Assembly: GCA_049426725.1 (NCBI GenBank) | Contig: JBMSYN010000003.1 | Coordinates: forward strand, 62,001-126,000 | DNA: 64,000 bases | Reading direction: 5' to 3' | DNA from: UBA961 sp049426725 | GTDB taxonomy: Bacteria > Bacteroidota > Ignavibacteria > Kapaibacteriales > UBA961 | Shown: positions 1-9,734 of the stretch, one piece after another | Layout: every line of letters begins with the position of its first letter | Position numbering within the stretch: the first letter of the stretch is position 1 | The notes under the pieces: generated by a model | What the model saw: the letters and a program-made list of their open reading frames with translations, nothing else | Told to the model about the DNA's origin: nothing | Database searches by the model: none | Translations under genes and position numbers: made by a program

Positions 1-384
1 TCACTTGAACAAGCGATTGAATTATGCGGTAACCGAGCCATTGAAGCAAAAGAGTATTCATTGAAATTGTATTCCTTTGCTCATGACTATGCTTATAAAC
101 GCGGAATCATTTTAGCCGATACGAAATTTGAGTTTGGTGTGGATGAGCATGGTGATTTGATTCTGATAGATGAAGCATTGACTCCTGACTCATCGCGCTA
201 TTGGCTTGAAGAGCGCTATCAGCTTGGTAATCAACAAGAGAATTTCGACAAGCAAGTTCTAAGAGATTATTTGGAAACACTTGACTGGAATAAACAGGCT
301 CCTTCACCCCTATTGCCTGAGCATATCATCGATGCAATCAGAGATAAGTATCAACAAGCTATTTCTATTTTGACAAAGAGTTAA
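1..384 (+). CDS. purC: SAICAR synthetase PurC (3' part only)
   Basis: This is the C-terminal 127 residues of phosphoribosylaminoimidazole-succinocarboxamide synthase, which joins aspartate to CAIR with ATP in purine synthesis. The reading frame is open from base 1, so the gene starts upstream of the window. The strongly conserved family segments ILADTKFEFG and LIDEALTPDSSRYW are both visible, followed by the usual short helical tail. It ends 6 bases before purB, which catalyses the next step in the pathway, so the two are almost certainly co-transcribed. The truncation is caused only by the window edge. Confidence 0.95.
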   Translation, partial: SLEQAIELCGNRAIEAKEYSLKLYSFAHDYAYKRGIILADTKFEFGVDEHGDLILIDEALTPDSSRYWLEERYQLGNQQENFDKQVLRDYLETLDWNKQAPSPLLPEHIIDAIRDKYQQAISILTKS

Positions 385-390
385 TCAATC

Positions 391-1686
391 ATGATTCAAC
401 GTTATACAAGACCCGAAATGGGTTCGATTTGGGAAGATCAAAACAAGTATTCTATTTGGCTGGAAATCGAGATTCTTGCATGTGAAGCACAATCCGAACT
501 TGGCCTTATTCCGAAAGATGATGTACGCATCATCCGAGAAAAAGCAAGATTTGATGTGGCAAAAGTGCTTGAGATTGAAGAGACAACTAAACATGATGTC
601 ATTGCTTTTTTGACAAATGTTGCTGAATATGTTGGACAAAGTTCACGATTCATTCACATGGGGATGACTTCAAGCGATGTGCTCGATACATGCCTTGCAG
701 TTCAAATGAAGCAATCCGGCGAATTATTGCTGCAATCTCTTCATTCTTTGAAAACTGTCCTTGCAGCTAAAGCAAAAGAATTCAAATATGCTGTATGCGT
801 TGGACGCACTCATGGTATCCATGCTGAACCCACGACATTTGGATTGAAATGCGCATTGTGGTATGAAGAGTGCAAACGAAATATCACTCGACTTGAATTG
901 GCGGTTAAACATGCAGCAACCGGCAAGATCTCCGGAGCTGTTGGTACATTTGAACATCTCTCTCCTTTTGTTGAAGAATATGTGTGTGCAAAGCTTGGCC
1001 TTTCTTTTGCACCGGTTTCGACTCAGGTCGTGCAAAGAGATCGTCATGCTGAGTTTTTGTCTGTTATTGCAATCATTGGTTCTTCTTTGGAGAAAATTGC
1101 AACAGAGATAAGACATTTACAGAAATCGGAAGTATTGGAGGCAGAGGAGTTCTTCTCGAAGGGCCAAAAGGGAAGTTCTGCCATGCCTCACAAGCGCAAT
1201 CCTATTGTATCAGAACGCATTTGTGGTCTGGCTAGATTATTGAGAGGGAATGCGATGGCTGCAATGGAAAACAATGCATTGTGGCATGAACGCGATATCT
1301 CACACAGCAGCGTTGAGCGAGTGATTTGTCCGGATTCGACGATAACATTGGATTATATGTTGAATCTCACAATCAACTTGATGGATAAATTGCTTGTTTA
1401 TCCTGATACCATGAAGAGCAATATTGAAAAAACTTATGGTCTTGTGTTTTCTCAAACCATTTTATTGGAATTTGTCAGACGAGGATTGACTCGAGAAGCG
1501 GCCTATGCCTTAGTGCAAAGATCTGCAATGAAAACATGGGAGGATAAAACTTCATTGCTTCTCAATTTGACGCAAGACAAAGAAGTTGTTTCCATCATTT
1601 CTGAACAGGAACTTCGCGAAATATTTGGCAAGGGAACAACACTGCACAAGAGTGTTGACATCATTTTTGAACGCTGCGGATTATAA
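391..1686 (+). CDS. purB: adenylosuccinate lyase
   Basis: PurB (431 residues, normal length) cleaves SAICAR to AICAR and adenylosuccinate to AMP, releasing fumarate. It belongs to the fumarase/aspartase superfamily: TSSDV near residue 93, GRTHG near 138 carrying the catalytic histidine, and the superfamily signature SSAMPHKRNP at 262-271 in the mobile active-site loop. The ATG at 391 follows the purC stop by 6 bases. The gene ends immediately before a strong hairpin shared with the convergent ftsZ gene, so it is the last gene of this purine operon. Confidence 0.96.
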   Translation: MIQRYTRPEMGSIWEDQNKYSIWLEIEILACEAQSELGLIPKDDVRIIREKARFDVAKVLEIEETTKHDVIAFLTNVAEYVGQSSRFIHMGMTSSDVLDTCLAVQMKQSGELLLQSLHSLKTVLAAKAKEFKYAVCVGRTHGIHAEPTTFGLKCALWYEECKRNITRLELAVKHAATGKISGAVGTFEHLSPFVEEYVCAKLGLSFAPVSTQVVQRDRHAEFLSVIAIIGSSLEKIATEIRHLQKSEVLEAEEFFSKGQKGSSAMPHKRNPIVSERICGLARLLRGNAMAAMENNALWHERDISHSSVERVICPDSTITLDYMLNLTINLMDKLLVYPDTMKSNIEKTYGLVFSQTILLEFVRRGLTREAAYALVQRSAMKTWEDKTSLLLNLTQDKEVVSIISEQELREIFGKGTTLHKSVDIIFERCGL

Positions 1687-1689
1687 AAA

Positions 1690-1717
1690 AAAAGCCCTGA
1701 AGAAATTCAGGGCTTTT
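1690..1717. terminator. bidirectional intrinsic terminator between purB and ftsZ
   Basis: Perfect 12-bp inverted repeat (AAAAGCCCTGAA / TTCAGGGCTTTT) around a GAAA tetraloop. The stem is flanked by an A-run on the left and a T-run on the right, so it can terminate transcription in both directions between the convergent purB and ftsZ genes. It begins 3 bases after the purB stop and ends 3 bases before the ftsZ stop. Confidence 0.92.
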
Positions 1718-1720
1718 ATG

Positions 1721-3160
1721 TTAATCCATGATCTTTCGCAAAAATGCCGGCTTTTCAACAACCGAAGATTTGGGGTCTCTGATGATAACAGGTTGTGAAT
1801 TGCTTCTAACTCCTGCAGGTAAATCATTTACAGAATTAATTCTAATGGAACCACCATTTGCTTGGCGTACTGCATTTGGATCGCTACGGCGCATATATGC
1901 AGGTTGATTGCGAGTTATGGCTATTTGTGGTTCTTGTGACTTTTCTTGCGCGGCTTGAATGAGTTGAGGAGCAGATTGCTCATCATCAATGTCCCCATAT
2001 ACTTTCACGGGCTTGATATTCAATTTCTGTTGTCTTGGTTCAGGCTGTGCTTGAACCGGTATGGTTCTGATTGAAGGTGCTGAACTTGGAGTCGATGACA
2101 AAGGAATTGTTGTTTGCGTATTTGTGGGTCTTTCAATTGATTGCTGTGACGCCTGGACACTCATGTGAGGAGCAGTAAATGATGCTGGTGCTTGATATTG
2201 ACCACGCTTGAAACCGGTTGCAACGACGGTAATCATCAATTTGTCATCAAGAGTTTCATCATAAACAATACCATGAATGAGATTGACATCATTACCTGCA
2301 CTTTCTTCTATGATTGATACAGCTTCGCCAATTTCATGCATGGTCATGCTGGCACCACCACTAATATTCACAAGTATGCCTTGTGCGCCGGTAATGGAAA
2401 CACCTTCCAATAATGGAGAATTCAAAGCATTTTGTGCGGCTGTAATTGCACGATGCTCACCTGATGCGATGCCTATTCCCATTAATGCATCACCCATGTC
2501 CTTCATGATTGAACGAACATCGGCAAAGTCAACATTGATATATCCATTTCCGGAGATGATATCAGATATGCCTCTTGTCGCATTGTATAGTACATCATCA
2601 ACTTTCTGAAATGCTTCTATGAAAGATGTATTGCGATCAATGATTGACAAAAGTTTTTCATTTGGTATCACAATCAAAGCATCAACATATTCTCTTAATT
2701 CATTGATGCCTTGCTCTGCAATATTTGCTCTTTTTTTCGCTTCAAAGTTAAATGGATTGGTTACGATTCCAACAACCAATGCGCCAAGTTCTCGACCAAT
2801 TCTTGCAACGACTGGCGCTCCGCCTGTACCTGTTCCGCCGCCCATACCGGCTGTTACAAAAATCATGTCACTACCGGCTAAATGCTCACGAATATCATCG
2901 GCATTTTCTTCGGCTGCTTCCTTTCCAATTTCAGGTCTTCCACCGGCACCAAGACCTCTTGTGGATTCTTTACCGATATGAAGTTTTGTGGAAGCTGAGT
3001 TTTTCGACAAAGCTTGAGCATCGGTATTCGCTGCAATGAAATCAACGCCGCTCAGACCTCGTTGAATCATGCTATTGATGGCATTTCCGCCACCACCGCC
3101 AACTCCGATTACACGGATTTTTGCTCCGTAATTGGTTGAATCTGTATCAATAGTTATCAC
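1721..3160 (-). CDS. ftsZ: cell division GTPase FtsZ
   Basis: FtsZ (479 residues) is the tubulin-like GTPase that forms the division ring. It has the N-terminal glycine-rich loop (residues 20-27), the tubulin signature GGGTGTG at 107-113, and the GTPase core to about residue 320. A long, Gln/Ser/Pro-rich linker follows (about 330-460), then the conserved C-terminal peptide EKPAFLRKIMD that binds FtsA and other partners. The most plausible start is GTG (3158-3160), preceded by a G-rich Shine-Dalgarno-like run; the nearby ATG is out of frame and reads straight into a stop. It is the third gene of ftsQ-ftsA-ftsZ, separated from ftsA by 174 bases in which I see no clear promoter. Confidence 0.96.
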   Translation of the reverse strand: MITIDTDSTNYGAKIRVIGVGGGGGNAINSMIQRGLSGVDFIAANTDAQALSKNSASTKLHIGKESTRGLGAGGRPEIGKEAAEENADDIREHLAGSDMIFVTAGMGGGTGTGGAPVVARIGRELGALVVGIVTNPFNFEAKKRANIAEQGINELREYVDALIVIPNEKLLSIIDRNTSFIEAFQKVDDVLYNATRGISDIISGNGYINVDFADVRSIMKDMGDALMGIGIASGEHRAITAAQNALNSPLLEGVSITGAQGILVNISGGASMTMHEIGEAVSIIEESAGNDVNLIHGIVYDETLDDKLMITVVATGFKRGQYQAPASFTAPHMSVQASQQSIERPTNTQTTIPLSSTPSSAPSIRTIPVQAQPEPRQQKLNIKPVKVYGDIDDEQSAPQLIQAAQEKSQEPQIAITRNQPAYMRRSDPNAVRQANGGSIRINSVNDLPAGVRSNSQPVIIRDPKSSVVEKPAFLRKIMD

Positions 3161-3334
3161 ATTTCCCCCCGGAAAAGTGTAGGAAAATTAGTTATTGTCA
3201 TTTGGATATAAAGCATTTTAAGCATACGAAACCGTTGCTGAAAATACAAGAGAGTGAGAAAATGCATGGTCGATATATTGGCTGCACAACATATCATGCG
3301 CAGCAATATAGGAATTCAGCGAGCAAAAGTCAAA

Positions 3335-4615
3335 TTAAAGTTCATCAAAAAAAGTAAAAAATCTTTTGATGAATGATTGCTTGCCCTGTTGTTCTTGTTG
3401 TGGAGCTTCTTCACGGGGCTCTTGTCCGGTAGGTGATTGTGGGGTTGTTTTTTGCATTTCTGCATCTTTGAAAGATTGCAATAGGAGTCCTATTGAAGTA
3501 GAAAACATTGGATGTTCTATCTCGGCTCCAAAGCCTCCAAATTGGCTTCCATTGGGGATTCCAAGCTTGACCGGCATACCAAAAATCCTTGAAGCCAAAT
3601 CATCAGAGCCGTGGAGTAGTGCGCTTCCGCCTGTCAAAACAATTCCTGCTGGCAATCTGTGGATATAGCCGGATTTTCGTAGTTCCTCAAAGCAAAGTTC
3701 AAAGATTTCTTCTAGTCTAGGACCAATGATTCTGGCAAGTAAACTCTTATTGATTTCCATTGGATTTCTGCCGCCGATGCCGGGAATCATGATGGTTTGT
3801 TCATTCAAGATACTTTCCACGGTTGCATGACCAAAATCTCTTTTCAATCGTTCGGCTTGATTATGCAAAATTCCCAATCCCGTTGAAATGTCTTCAGTGA
3901 TTTGATTGCCTGCAAGAGAGATGATAGAAGCGTGACGTATGACATTGTCTCTAAACACCGCGATGTCTGTTGTTCCACCGCCGATATCAATCAAGGCAAC
4001 TCCCACTTCTTTTTCATCATTATCAAGAATTGCCGTGCTTGATGCTATAGGTTCCATAACCATATCGATTACTTGCAAACCGGCTCTTTCAATGCACTTT
4101 TGCAAATTTTGAATGGCAGAAAGCAGTCCTGTTATGACATGAACATTTGCTTCCATTCGAACACCACTCATGCCGATTGGATCAGTCACGCCATCTTGTC
4201 CATCAATGATGTATTCTTGTGGAAGTATGTGCAGGATTTGTCTATCAGCGGGTAACTTGACATTCCTTGCATCGTCAATGATGCGTTGAATGTCTGATTG
4301 TGAAATCTCTCTTGTTGCATTTGGTATTGCAATGATTGACCTGCTGAGAAGTGATTGTATGTGGTCGCCGGCAATGCCCACAGAAACCTGTGAAATCTGC
4401 ACACCAGCTTGTTGTTCGGCAACTTCAACTGCTTTCCTGATTGCCTTGACTGTTTTGTCGATATTGATTACAACCCCTTTTTTCAAGCCCTCATTGACGG
4501 ATGCTCCTACTCCCAAGATGTCAATCCCGCCTTGCGCACCACTTGTTGATGCAATCAATGCAACCACTTTTGTTGTTCCAATATCCAATACTGCTTTGAA
4601 TTGACCAGTAGCCAT
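3335..4615 (-). CDS. ftsA: cell division protein FtsA
   Basis: FtsA (426 residues) is the actin-like ATPase that tethers FtsZ filaments to the inner membrane. The N-terminal phosphate-binding motif DIGTTK is at 11-16, followed by the FtsA-specific SHS2/1C segment and a second phosphate loop, DIGGGTTD. The last 15 residues (KQSFIKRFFTFFDEL) form the expected amphipathic membrane-targeting helix, after a Gln/Pro-rich linker. The ATG at 4613-4615 has a GAGG ribosome-binding site. The gene lies 24 bases downstream of ftsQ. Confidence 0.95.
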   Translation of the reverse strand: MATGQFKAVLDIGTTKVVALIASTSGAQGGIDILGVGASVNEGLKKGVVINIDKTVKAIRKAVEVAEQQAGVQISQVSVGIAGDHIQSLLSRSIIAIPNATREISQSDIQRIIDDARNVKLPADRQILHILPQEYIIDGQDGVTDPIGMSGVRMEANVHVITGLLSAIQNLQKCIERAGLQVIDMVMEPIASSTAILDNDEKEVGVALIDIGGGTTDIAVFRDNVIRHASIISLAGNQITEDISTGLGILHNQAERLKRDFGHATVESILNEQTIMIPGIGGRNPMEINKSLLARIIGPRLEEIFELCFEELRKSGYIHRLPAGIVLTGGSALLHGSDDLASRIFGMPVKLGIPNGSQFGGFGAEIEHPMFSTSIGLLLQSFKDAEMQKTTPQSPTGQEPREEAPQQEQQGKQSFIKRFFTFFDEL

Positions 4616-4639
4616 GGGTATATCCTCAATGTGTAGTCG

Positions 4640-5470
4640 TCAAGAATCCTTGCTTGCTAGCAGTGGTTGTTTCCCGATGACAATTTGATTTTTCCAACGA
4701 ATGTCTACATATGTTGGATGACCCTGCCTTGTTGCTGAATGCACCATGTAGAGTCGTAATTTTTCAAGTTTTCTGTCTATATTCTCTGGCGTCCCAAACT
4801 TTATTTGTGTTTCTCCATCTGTCGTAATGAACGTGTATTCATTCTGTTTTTTGTCGATATCAATTTCAGACAGTAATTCTTGCAAACCCATGTCCTTCAA
4901 TTTTGCCATCTCTATGATTGAAACAATACTCGAGAGCATCTTGCGATTGATCTTCGAACCTTCATGTATGCCATGGACTATCGGTACATCTGATGTATGT
5001 GAAAATTTTTCATAGGGTAGTACAGTTCCTGTTGAATCCACATAATCAATCTTCCCCATGGACGATGGAAATGCAATATAGGGTTGCTTTTCAGTTACCG
5101 TGATTTTTATACCCTTGATTCCACTAGTTTCTACAATGACATCCTTAACATAAGGGTGTTTCAGAATTCTGTCTCTAATCACAGCAAGTCGCTTTGAAGA
5201 TGCGCTTTGCGTTGTATCGGCAATTGTCAATGATGCCAATGAAAGAATCTCTTCATGACGCAATGCCTTGACACCTTCGATAACGATAGACTGCACATGC
5301 TGAGTTGATTTCCAGCGGATGGCTAAAATCAATACAGCAACAAGCACAAGTCCAACAACGATGAGTTGACTTATCGCTCCTGCCCTTGCTTCCGGATTCA
5401 TATCCGTAGCATCGTCATTATGTGAAAAGAAAGTAAAGGACATCACAAATTCCGCATAGGATACAGCCAT
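4640..5470 (-). CDS. ftsQ: FtsQ-like division protein with POTRA domain
   Basis: A bitopic membrane protein of 276 residues: a short cytoplasmic tail, one membrane helix (about 33-51), a POTRA-type domain (about 55-130, beginning VQSIVIEGVKAL) and a beta-rich FtsQ/DivIB domain. FtsQ family members link the Z-ring to the septal peptidoglycan machinery. Sequence similarity in this family is weak, so the assignment rests on topology, the POTRA pattern and the position directly before ftsA and ftsZ. The start is uncertain: in-frame ATGs lie at codons 1, 10 and 24, all before the membrane helix. Confidence 0.85.
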   Translation of the reverse strand: MAVSYAEFVMSFTFFSHNDDATDMNPEARAGAISQLIVVGLVLVAVLILAIRWKSTQHVQSIVIEGVKALRHEEILSLASLTIADTTQSASSKRLAVIRDRILKHPYVKDVIVETSGIKGIKITVTEKQPYIAFPSSMGKIDYVDSTGTVLPYEKFSHTSDVPIVHGIHEGSKINRKMLSSIVSIIEMAKLKDMGLQELLSEIDIDKKQNEYTFITTDGETQIKFGTPENIDRKLEKLRLYMVHSATRQGHPTYVDIRWKNQIVIGKQPLLASKDS

Positions 5471-5567
5471 TACACCGATGTAATAGGGGGAATGAATGCA
5501 TCAACTATGAAGATACACGATTGTGAAATGAAGATGAATGAAACTATGCTGCAGAAACATTCAAAGG

Positions 5568-5598
5568 CAAACATACGAGACTAGGGCATGAATGACAA
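5568..5598 (-). promoter_or_regulatory. putative promoter of ftsQ-ftsA-ftsZ
   Basis: On the minus strand, TTG (5596-5598) is followed after 20 bases by TATGTTTG (5568-5575). This matches the Bacteroidota housekeeping consensus, a TTG/TTTG -33 element about 19-21 bases from TAnnTTTG. Transcription would begin near 5562, about 90 bases before the ftsQ start. Found by motif reading only. Confidence 0.4.
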
Positions 5599-5675
5599 GA
5601 AAAAAATGACATCTAATTCTCTGTTTATTGATATGGTATCAATAGGAATGCAAAAGAAAATGTATTTTACATCAC

Positions 5676-6965
5676 ATGAAAAAGCTTCACGGAAATACTA
5701 CTATGTCTTCACGGTCTCGATTTGCTTGGTACATGTATGATTGGGCCAGCTCTGCATTCACAACAACGGTGATCACAGTTTTTTTGGGTCCTTATTTAAC
5801 ATCGATTGCAATAACAGAAGCAGGAAATTCAGGTTTATTGCATGCCTTTGGGATACCAATAGCACCTCAGTCACTGTTTCCTTATGCTGTATCTGCTTCG
5901 GTTTTCTTGCAGTTTTTATTGCTTCCAATTGTGGGACATGCATCTGATGGACCACTTGGTAAACGGATTGTCATTCTTTTATGCACAGCCATTGGTGCAC
6001 TTGCAACAATGTCCATGTATTGGATTGAAGCCGGTAATGCATTGATGGGTGCCTTATTGTTCATTATAGCAAATGGGGCTTATGGTTCATCTATAGTGGC
6101 ATATAATGCAATGCTGAATGATGTTGCAAGTCATGATGAACGAGATCATGTGTCGTCACGAGGCTTTGCTATCGGCTATGCGGGTGGGGGCTTGCTATTA
6201 CTGATGAATTTGGGTTTATATATTTCTCGAGAATCTTTGGGAATAGATGGCGGTCATGCAGTAAGAATTGCAATTGTTTCAGCAGGTTTATGGTGGGCTA
6301 TATTTACTTTCATTCCTTTCTTGAAGATTCCAAAACGGGAGAAGCAAGAGAGTGGTGAAGGGCTTTTGGTATCGCTTGCTTCATTGAAGAGTATTCTCCA
6401 TCAACCGAAAATTCTTCTATTTCTGATTGCTTTTTTACTGTTTAATGATGGGATTCAAACGGTTATTTCCATGGCTGCGCAATTTGGAAGCGAAGAATTG
6501 CATCTACCATTGGAAACATTGCAAATATCGATTTTGCTCGTGCAAATCATTGCTGTTTTTGGTGCATTGATGTTTGGAAAATTGGCGGAATCATCCTCGG
6601 CATTGAATATGCTCATGGTGAGTTTATTTCTGTGGATGAGCATCATTATATATGCTTATGCTTTTTTGCCACCGGGTTCATTCATTCACTTTTATCTATT
6701 AAGCGGAATCATTGCTTTGGTCTTGGGTGGAAGTCAATCGCTTGCGAGATCAATCTTCTCAAAAATTATTCCGATGGGGAGTGAATCACGGTATTTTGGG
6801 ATTTATGAACTTACGGATAGAGGTAGTAGTTGGCTTGGCCCACTTCTTTTCGGAATCAGCCTGCAGATGAGTGGTTCATATAGATCTGCACTGCTTGCTT
6901 TGATTGTCTTCTTTGTTTCAGGAATTTGCTTTCTTTGGCTCTTTTCAAGAAGGTATAAAGAATGA
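5676..6965 (+). CDS. MFS transporter, UMF1 (Atg22-like) family
   Basis: A polytopic inner-membrane protein of 429 residues with about 12 hydrophobic segments. The N-terminal motif AWYMYDWASSAFTTTV is diagnostic of the UMF1 family, related to vacuolar amino-acid effluxer Atg22. It also has the family's ASHDERDHVSSRGFAIGYAGGG segment (shown here in part: positions about 147-165). Substrates of bacterial members are not established. A second in-frame ATG at 5703 (codon 10) sits closer to the family's usual start and may be the real one. The gene is single, divergent from ftsQ, and its stop is 3 bases from the stop of the convergent oxidoreductase gene, with no terminator visible. Confidence 0.88.
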   Translation: MKKLHGNTTMSSRSRFAWYMYDWASSAFTTTVITVFLGPYLTSIAITEAGNSGLLHAFGIPIAPQSLFPYAVSASVFLQFLLLPIVGHASDGPLGKRIVILLCTAIGALATMSMYWIEAGNALMGALLFIIANGAYGSSIVAYNAMLNDVASHDERDHVSSRGFAIGYAGGGLLLLMNLGLYISRESLGIDGGHAVRIAIVSAGLWWAIFTFIPFLKIPKREKQESGEGLLVSLASLKSILHQPKILLFLIAFLLFNDGIQTVISMAAQFGSEELHLPLETLQISILLVQIIAVFGALMFGKLAESSSALNMLMVSLFLWMSIIIYAYAFLPPGSFIHFYLLSGIIALVLGGSQSLARSIFSKIIPMGSESRYFGIYELTDRGSSWLGPLLFGISLQMSGSYRSALLALIVFFVSGICFLWLFSRRYKE

Positions 6966-6968
6966 AAA

Positions 6969-9734
6969 CTAGGGTTTGATAGCCTGGTCTATGAGATATA
7001 GTATTGAACGGTATACATTTCCTGTCCCTATTTGCATTCCCAATTCACAAGTGGGATTTATTGAATAATATCCCAATACATTCCTTTGGGCAGAAATTTC
7101 TGCTCTCATATCCTTACATGCATGAACTACCAATTCCGGATGATGAAATCCATGGTCTCCGGCGAATCCACAACATCCTACTGATTCCGGAATAAACACT
7201 TCCATTGCACAGCGTTCTGCAATGGCTTTTAATCTTTGTACTCCATGTTGCATTTGCAATGAACATGGAGGATGCAAGATAGCAGTGCCTTTTATTGGTT
7301 GAATATTCAAAGAATCTAGCACAAGTTCAGCGAAATCTATGATATCGATCGTCTTCATGGATTGTTGAATATGTGCCTGACATGAATATGCATCCGTCAA
7401 TAGCATTGCATTGCTCGGAATATCTTGCTTCCATCTATCCATCGCAATATTGCCGGATTCCGTATCTCCTTTTGAGTCAAAAGCCAATCCACAGCATCGC
7501 TCTTCTATGGATGATGGAATTGAAATGGCTATTCCTGATTGCTGAGCCAATGACATGACAAGTTCGGGAAGTGACTGTAATGCACCCTCGGGTTTTGTGA
7601 AAAAACGCGTCGTGCATGATGGTATATAGTAAATTTCAGCATTTGGATTCATATGTGATATCGTAGTACTTATGCCTGGCATCGCAGGAATCCATTGTGG
7701 GATTTGTACGATATGTGAAAGAAATCCTGTTAGGGATTGCAATTGCTTTCCACCGATAATGTTTGAAACAACATGGCCAATTTTGAGTCCGGCTCGTATT
7801 GTAGCATCTCTTTTGTCAATGTGTTTAGCAGCCTTGTGATATGACTTCCCAAGCATCTTGTTTGTCTCAGCTCGTTTTGTCAGCATGTATTCTCCGGTAT
7901 TGATGGTAACCGGACATGCAAGTGAGCATAAACCATCAGTTGCGCAGGAATCTATTTGGTGAAACGAAGCAAACTCAATCAATTCATGCTTTGCTGTTTC
8001 ATCCTTGACAAGTTTGATCTCTCTATCCAATATGATGCGTTGTCTGGGCGAAAGAGTGGAGTGATGTGTTGGACAATGCGATTCACAATATCCACATTCG
8101 ATACATGTGTCGATGATATCATGAACAATCGGAAATGACTTGACATTTTGCACATGCGCTAAAGGATCATCATTGATAATGATTCCCGGATTGAGAATTC
8201 CATTGGGATCAAAAAGATTTTTTACTTCTTTCATCAATGCATATGCTTCTTCGCCCCATTCATGTGCAACAAAGGGAGCGATATTTCTACCTGTCCCATG
8301 CTCTGCTTTCATTGATCCATCATAGGTGTCTATGATGATGGTTGAAAGATCTTGCATGAATGCTCCAAATTGCTCGATATCTTCCTTTGTGTCAAATGCA
8401 TGAGCAATCACAAAATGGAGATTCCCTTCTTTTGCATGACCAAATATGATTGCTTCATCAAAATGATAAGCAGTAAACAATCTTCGTAAATCTCTGACAG
8501 CATCACTTAATGAATGAACTGGCACAGCGATGTCTTCATTGATTATCCCAGTGCCTTTGGCTCTGGATGCACCAATGGAAGGAAACATCCCTTTTCGAAT
8601 TTTCCAATATTGATTTCTGGTTTTTACATCAGTTGTGAAATGAGGAGCTTCAATCAATGATAAAGAGTGTTGTATTTCATGGAATGATTGTATTGACTCC
8701 TGTAATGCTGACAAATCGGAAGATTGATACTCTATCAAAATGGCAGTTGCATCATGACCAAGATTTGAGATGATCAATGGAGCGCCCTCTTGCTTTTCAA
8801 TCGACCGAAGAGCTTGCCTATCCATGATTTCAAGAGCAGCCGGATTAGTACTGGCGAGATTTGGTATTGCCGAACAGGCCGCATCCATTGAATGAAAAAA
8901 GAGCATTGCTGTACTTGCAAAAGGTAGAGCAGGCAATGTATGCAATGTTGCTTTTGAAATAAATCCTAAGGTTCCTTCAGAACCAATGAGTAAGCGTTTG
9001 ATGATTTGTGAAGGAGCATATTCATCCAAGAATGCATTTAAACAATATCCAACAGTATTTTTCAGGCGATATTTTTTGCGAATGATACTTGTCAACTCAT
9101 CAGATTCACGGATGCGATCTCTTATGGAGATGATTCCATCATAGAGGGATTTGGAAAATTGTTTCAATACATCATCAGCATTAGGAAGTGCACTATCAAA
9201 TATGTTTCCATCCGCCAATATGCATTCAATAGAAGAAATTGTATGATAAGAATTGAATTCAATTCCACAGCACATGCCGCTGGCATTATTTGCCAATATT
9301 CCACCCATCATGCATGCATTCATTGAAGCAGGATCCGGTCCAATTTTTCTTTGATGCTTTGCTAGTAAACGATTGACATGCCCACCAATAATCCCGGGTT
9401 GAACAGTGACGAGATTTGAATCAGAATTGAAAGAACAGTCCTTCCAATATTTTGAACAATCAATGATGATTCCTGCTCCAACTGCCTGTCCTGAAAGTGA
9501 TGTCCCGGCTGATCGAAATGTTAATCCGATGGAATGCTTTTTTGCCCAGTCGATCAAAAATACAATGTCTTGTTTCGTTCTTGGAAAGACGATTCCTTTG
9601 GGTACAATGCGATATGCGCTTGCATCATGAGCATAGAGTAATCTCTGTGCCAGAGAAGTGAATACATCGTCCTTGGGGAATTGTTTTCTCAATTCTTTGA
9701 GAGCAGAATCATGTATGGTATTGATTTCAGACAT
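6969..9734 (-). CDS. FAD-linked oxidoreductase fused to 4Fe-4S/CCG domains (GlcD-GlcF or YdiJ type)
   Basis: A single 921-residue chain combines a flavoprotein 2-hydroxyacid dehydrogenase with its iron-sulphur partner. The N-terminal FAD-binding domain contains TFRSAGTSLSGQA and DPASMNACMMGGILANNASG. A FAD-oxidase C-terminal domain follows (HAKEGNLHFV, AEHGTGR). Next come two ferredoxin-like cluster motifs (CIECGYCESHCP and CATDGLCSLACP), then CCG cysteine-rich segments (RCCGLAF, VGCCGFAGDHGF) that bind a further cluster. The architecture matches YdiJ-like D-2-hydroxyglutarate or D-lactate dehydrogenases that feed electrons to quinone; substrate cannot be read from sequence. The ATG at 9732-9734 overlaps the upstream Nudix gene by 8 bases (ATGTCTGA), indicating translational coupling. 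An upstream in-frame extension into that gene is possible but lacks support. Confidence 0.88.
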   Translation of the reverse strand: MSEINTIHDSALKELRKQFPKDDVFTSLAQRLLYAHDASAYRIVPKGIVFPRTKQDIVFLIDWAKKHSIGLTFRSAGTSLSGQAVGAGIIIDCSKYWKDCSFNSDSNLVTVQPGIIGGHVNRLLAKHQRKIGPDPASMNACMMGGILANNASGMCCGIEFNSYHTISSIECILADGNIFDSALPNADDVLKQFSKSLYDGIISIRDRIRESDELTSIIRKKYRLKNTVGYCLNAFLDEYAPSQIIKRLLIGSEGTLGFISKATLHTLPALPFASTAMLFFHSMDAACSAIPNLASTNPAALEIMDRQALRSIEKQEGAPLIISNLGHDATAILIEYQSSDLSALQESIQSFHEIQHSLSLIEAPHFTTDVKTRNQYWKIRKGMFPSIGASRAKGTGIINEDIAVPVHSLSDAVRDLRRLFTAYHFDEAIIFGHAKEGNLHFVIAHAFDTKEDIEQFGAFMQDLSTIIIDTYDGSMKAEHGTGRNIAPFVAHEWGEEAYALMKEVKNLFDPNGILNPGIIINDDPLAHVQNVKSFPIVHDIIDTCIECGYCESHCPTHHSTLSPRQRIILDREIKLVKDETAKHELIEFASFHQIDSCATDGLCSLACPVTINTGEYMLTKRAETNKMLGKSYHKAAKHIDKRDATIRAGLKIGHVVSNIIGGKQLQSLTGFLSHIVQIPQWIPAMPGISTTISHMNPNAEIYYIPSCTTRFFTKPEGALQSLPELVMSLAQQSGIAISIPSSIEERCCGLAFDSKGDTESGNIAMDRWKQDIPSNAMLLTDAYSCQAHIQQSMKTIDIIDFAELVLDSLNIQPIKGTAILHPPCSLQMQHGVQRLKAIAERCAMEVFIPESVGCCGFAGDHGFHHPELVVHACKDMRAEISAQRNVLGYYSINPTCELGMQIGTGNVYRSILYLIDQAIKP

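Noticed and set aside
724..1116. 130-residue minus-strand open frame antisense to purB
   Set aside because: purB is unambiguous on the other strand; the antisense product is low-complexity and cysteine/phenylalanine-rich without a domain.
2277..2981. Two plus-strand open frames of 110-120 residues antisense to ftsZ
   Set aside because: They mirror conserved FtsZ codons and have no ribosome-binding site or recognisable domain.
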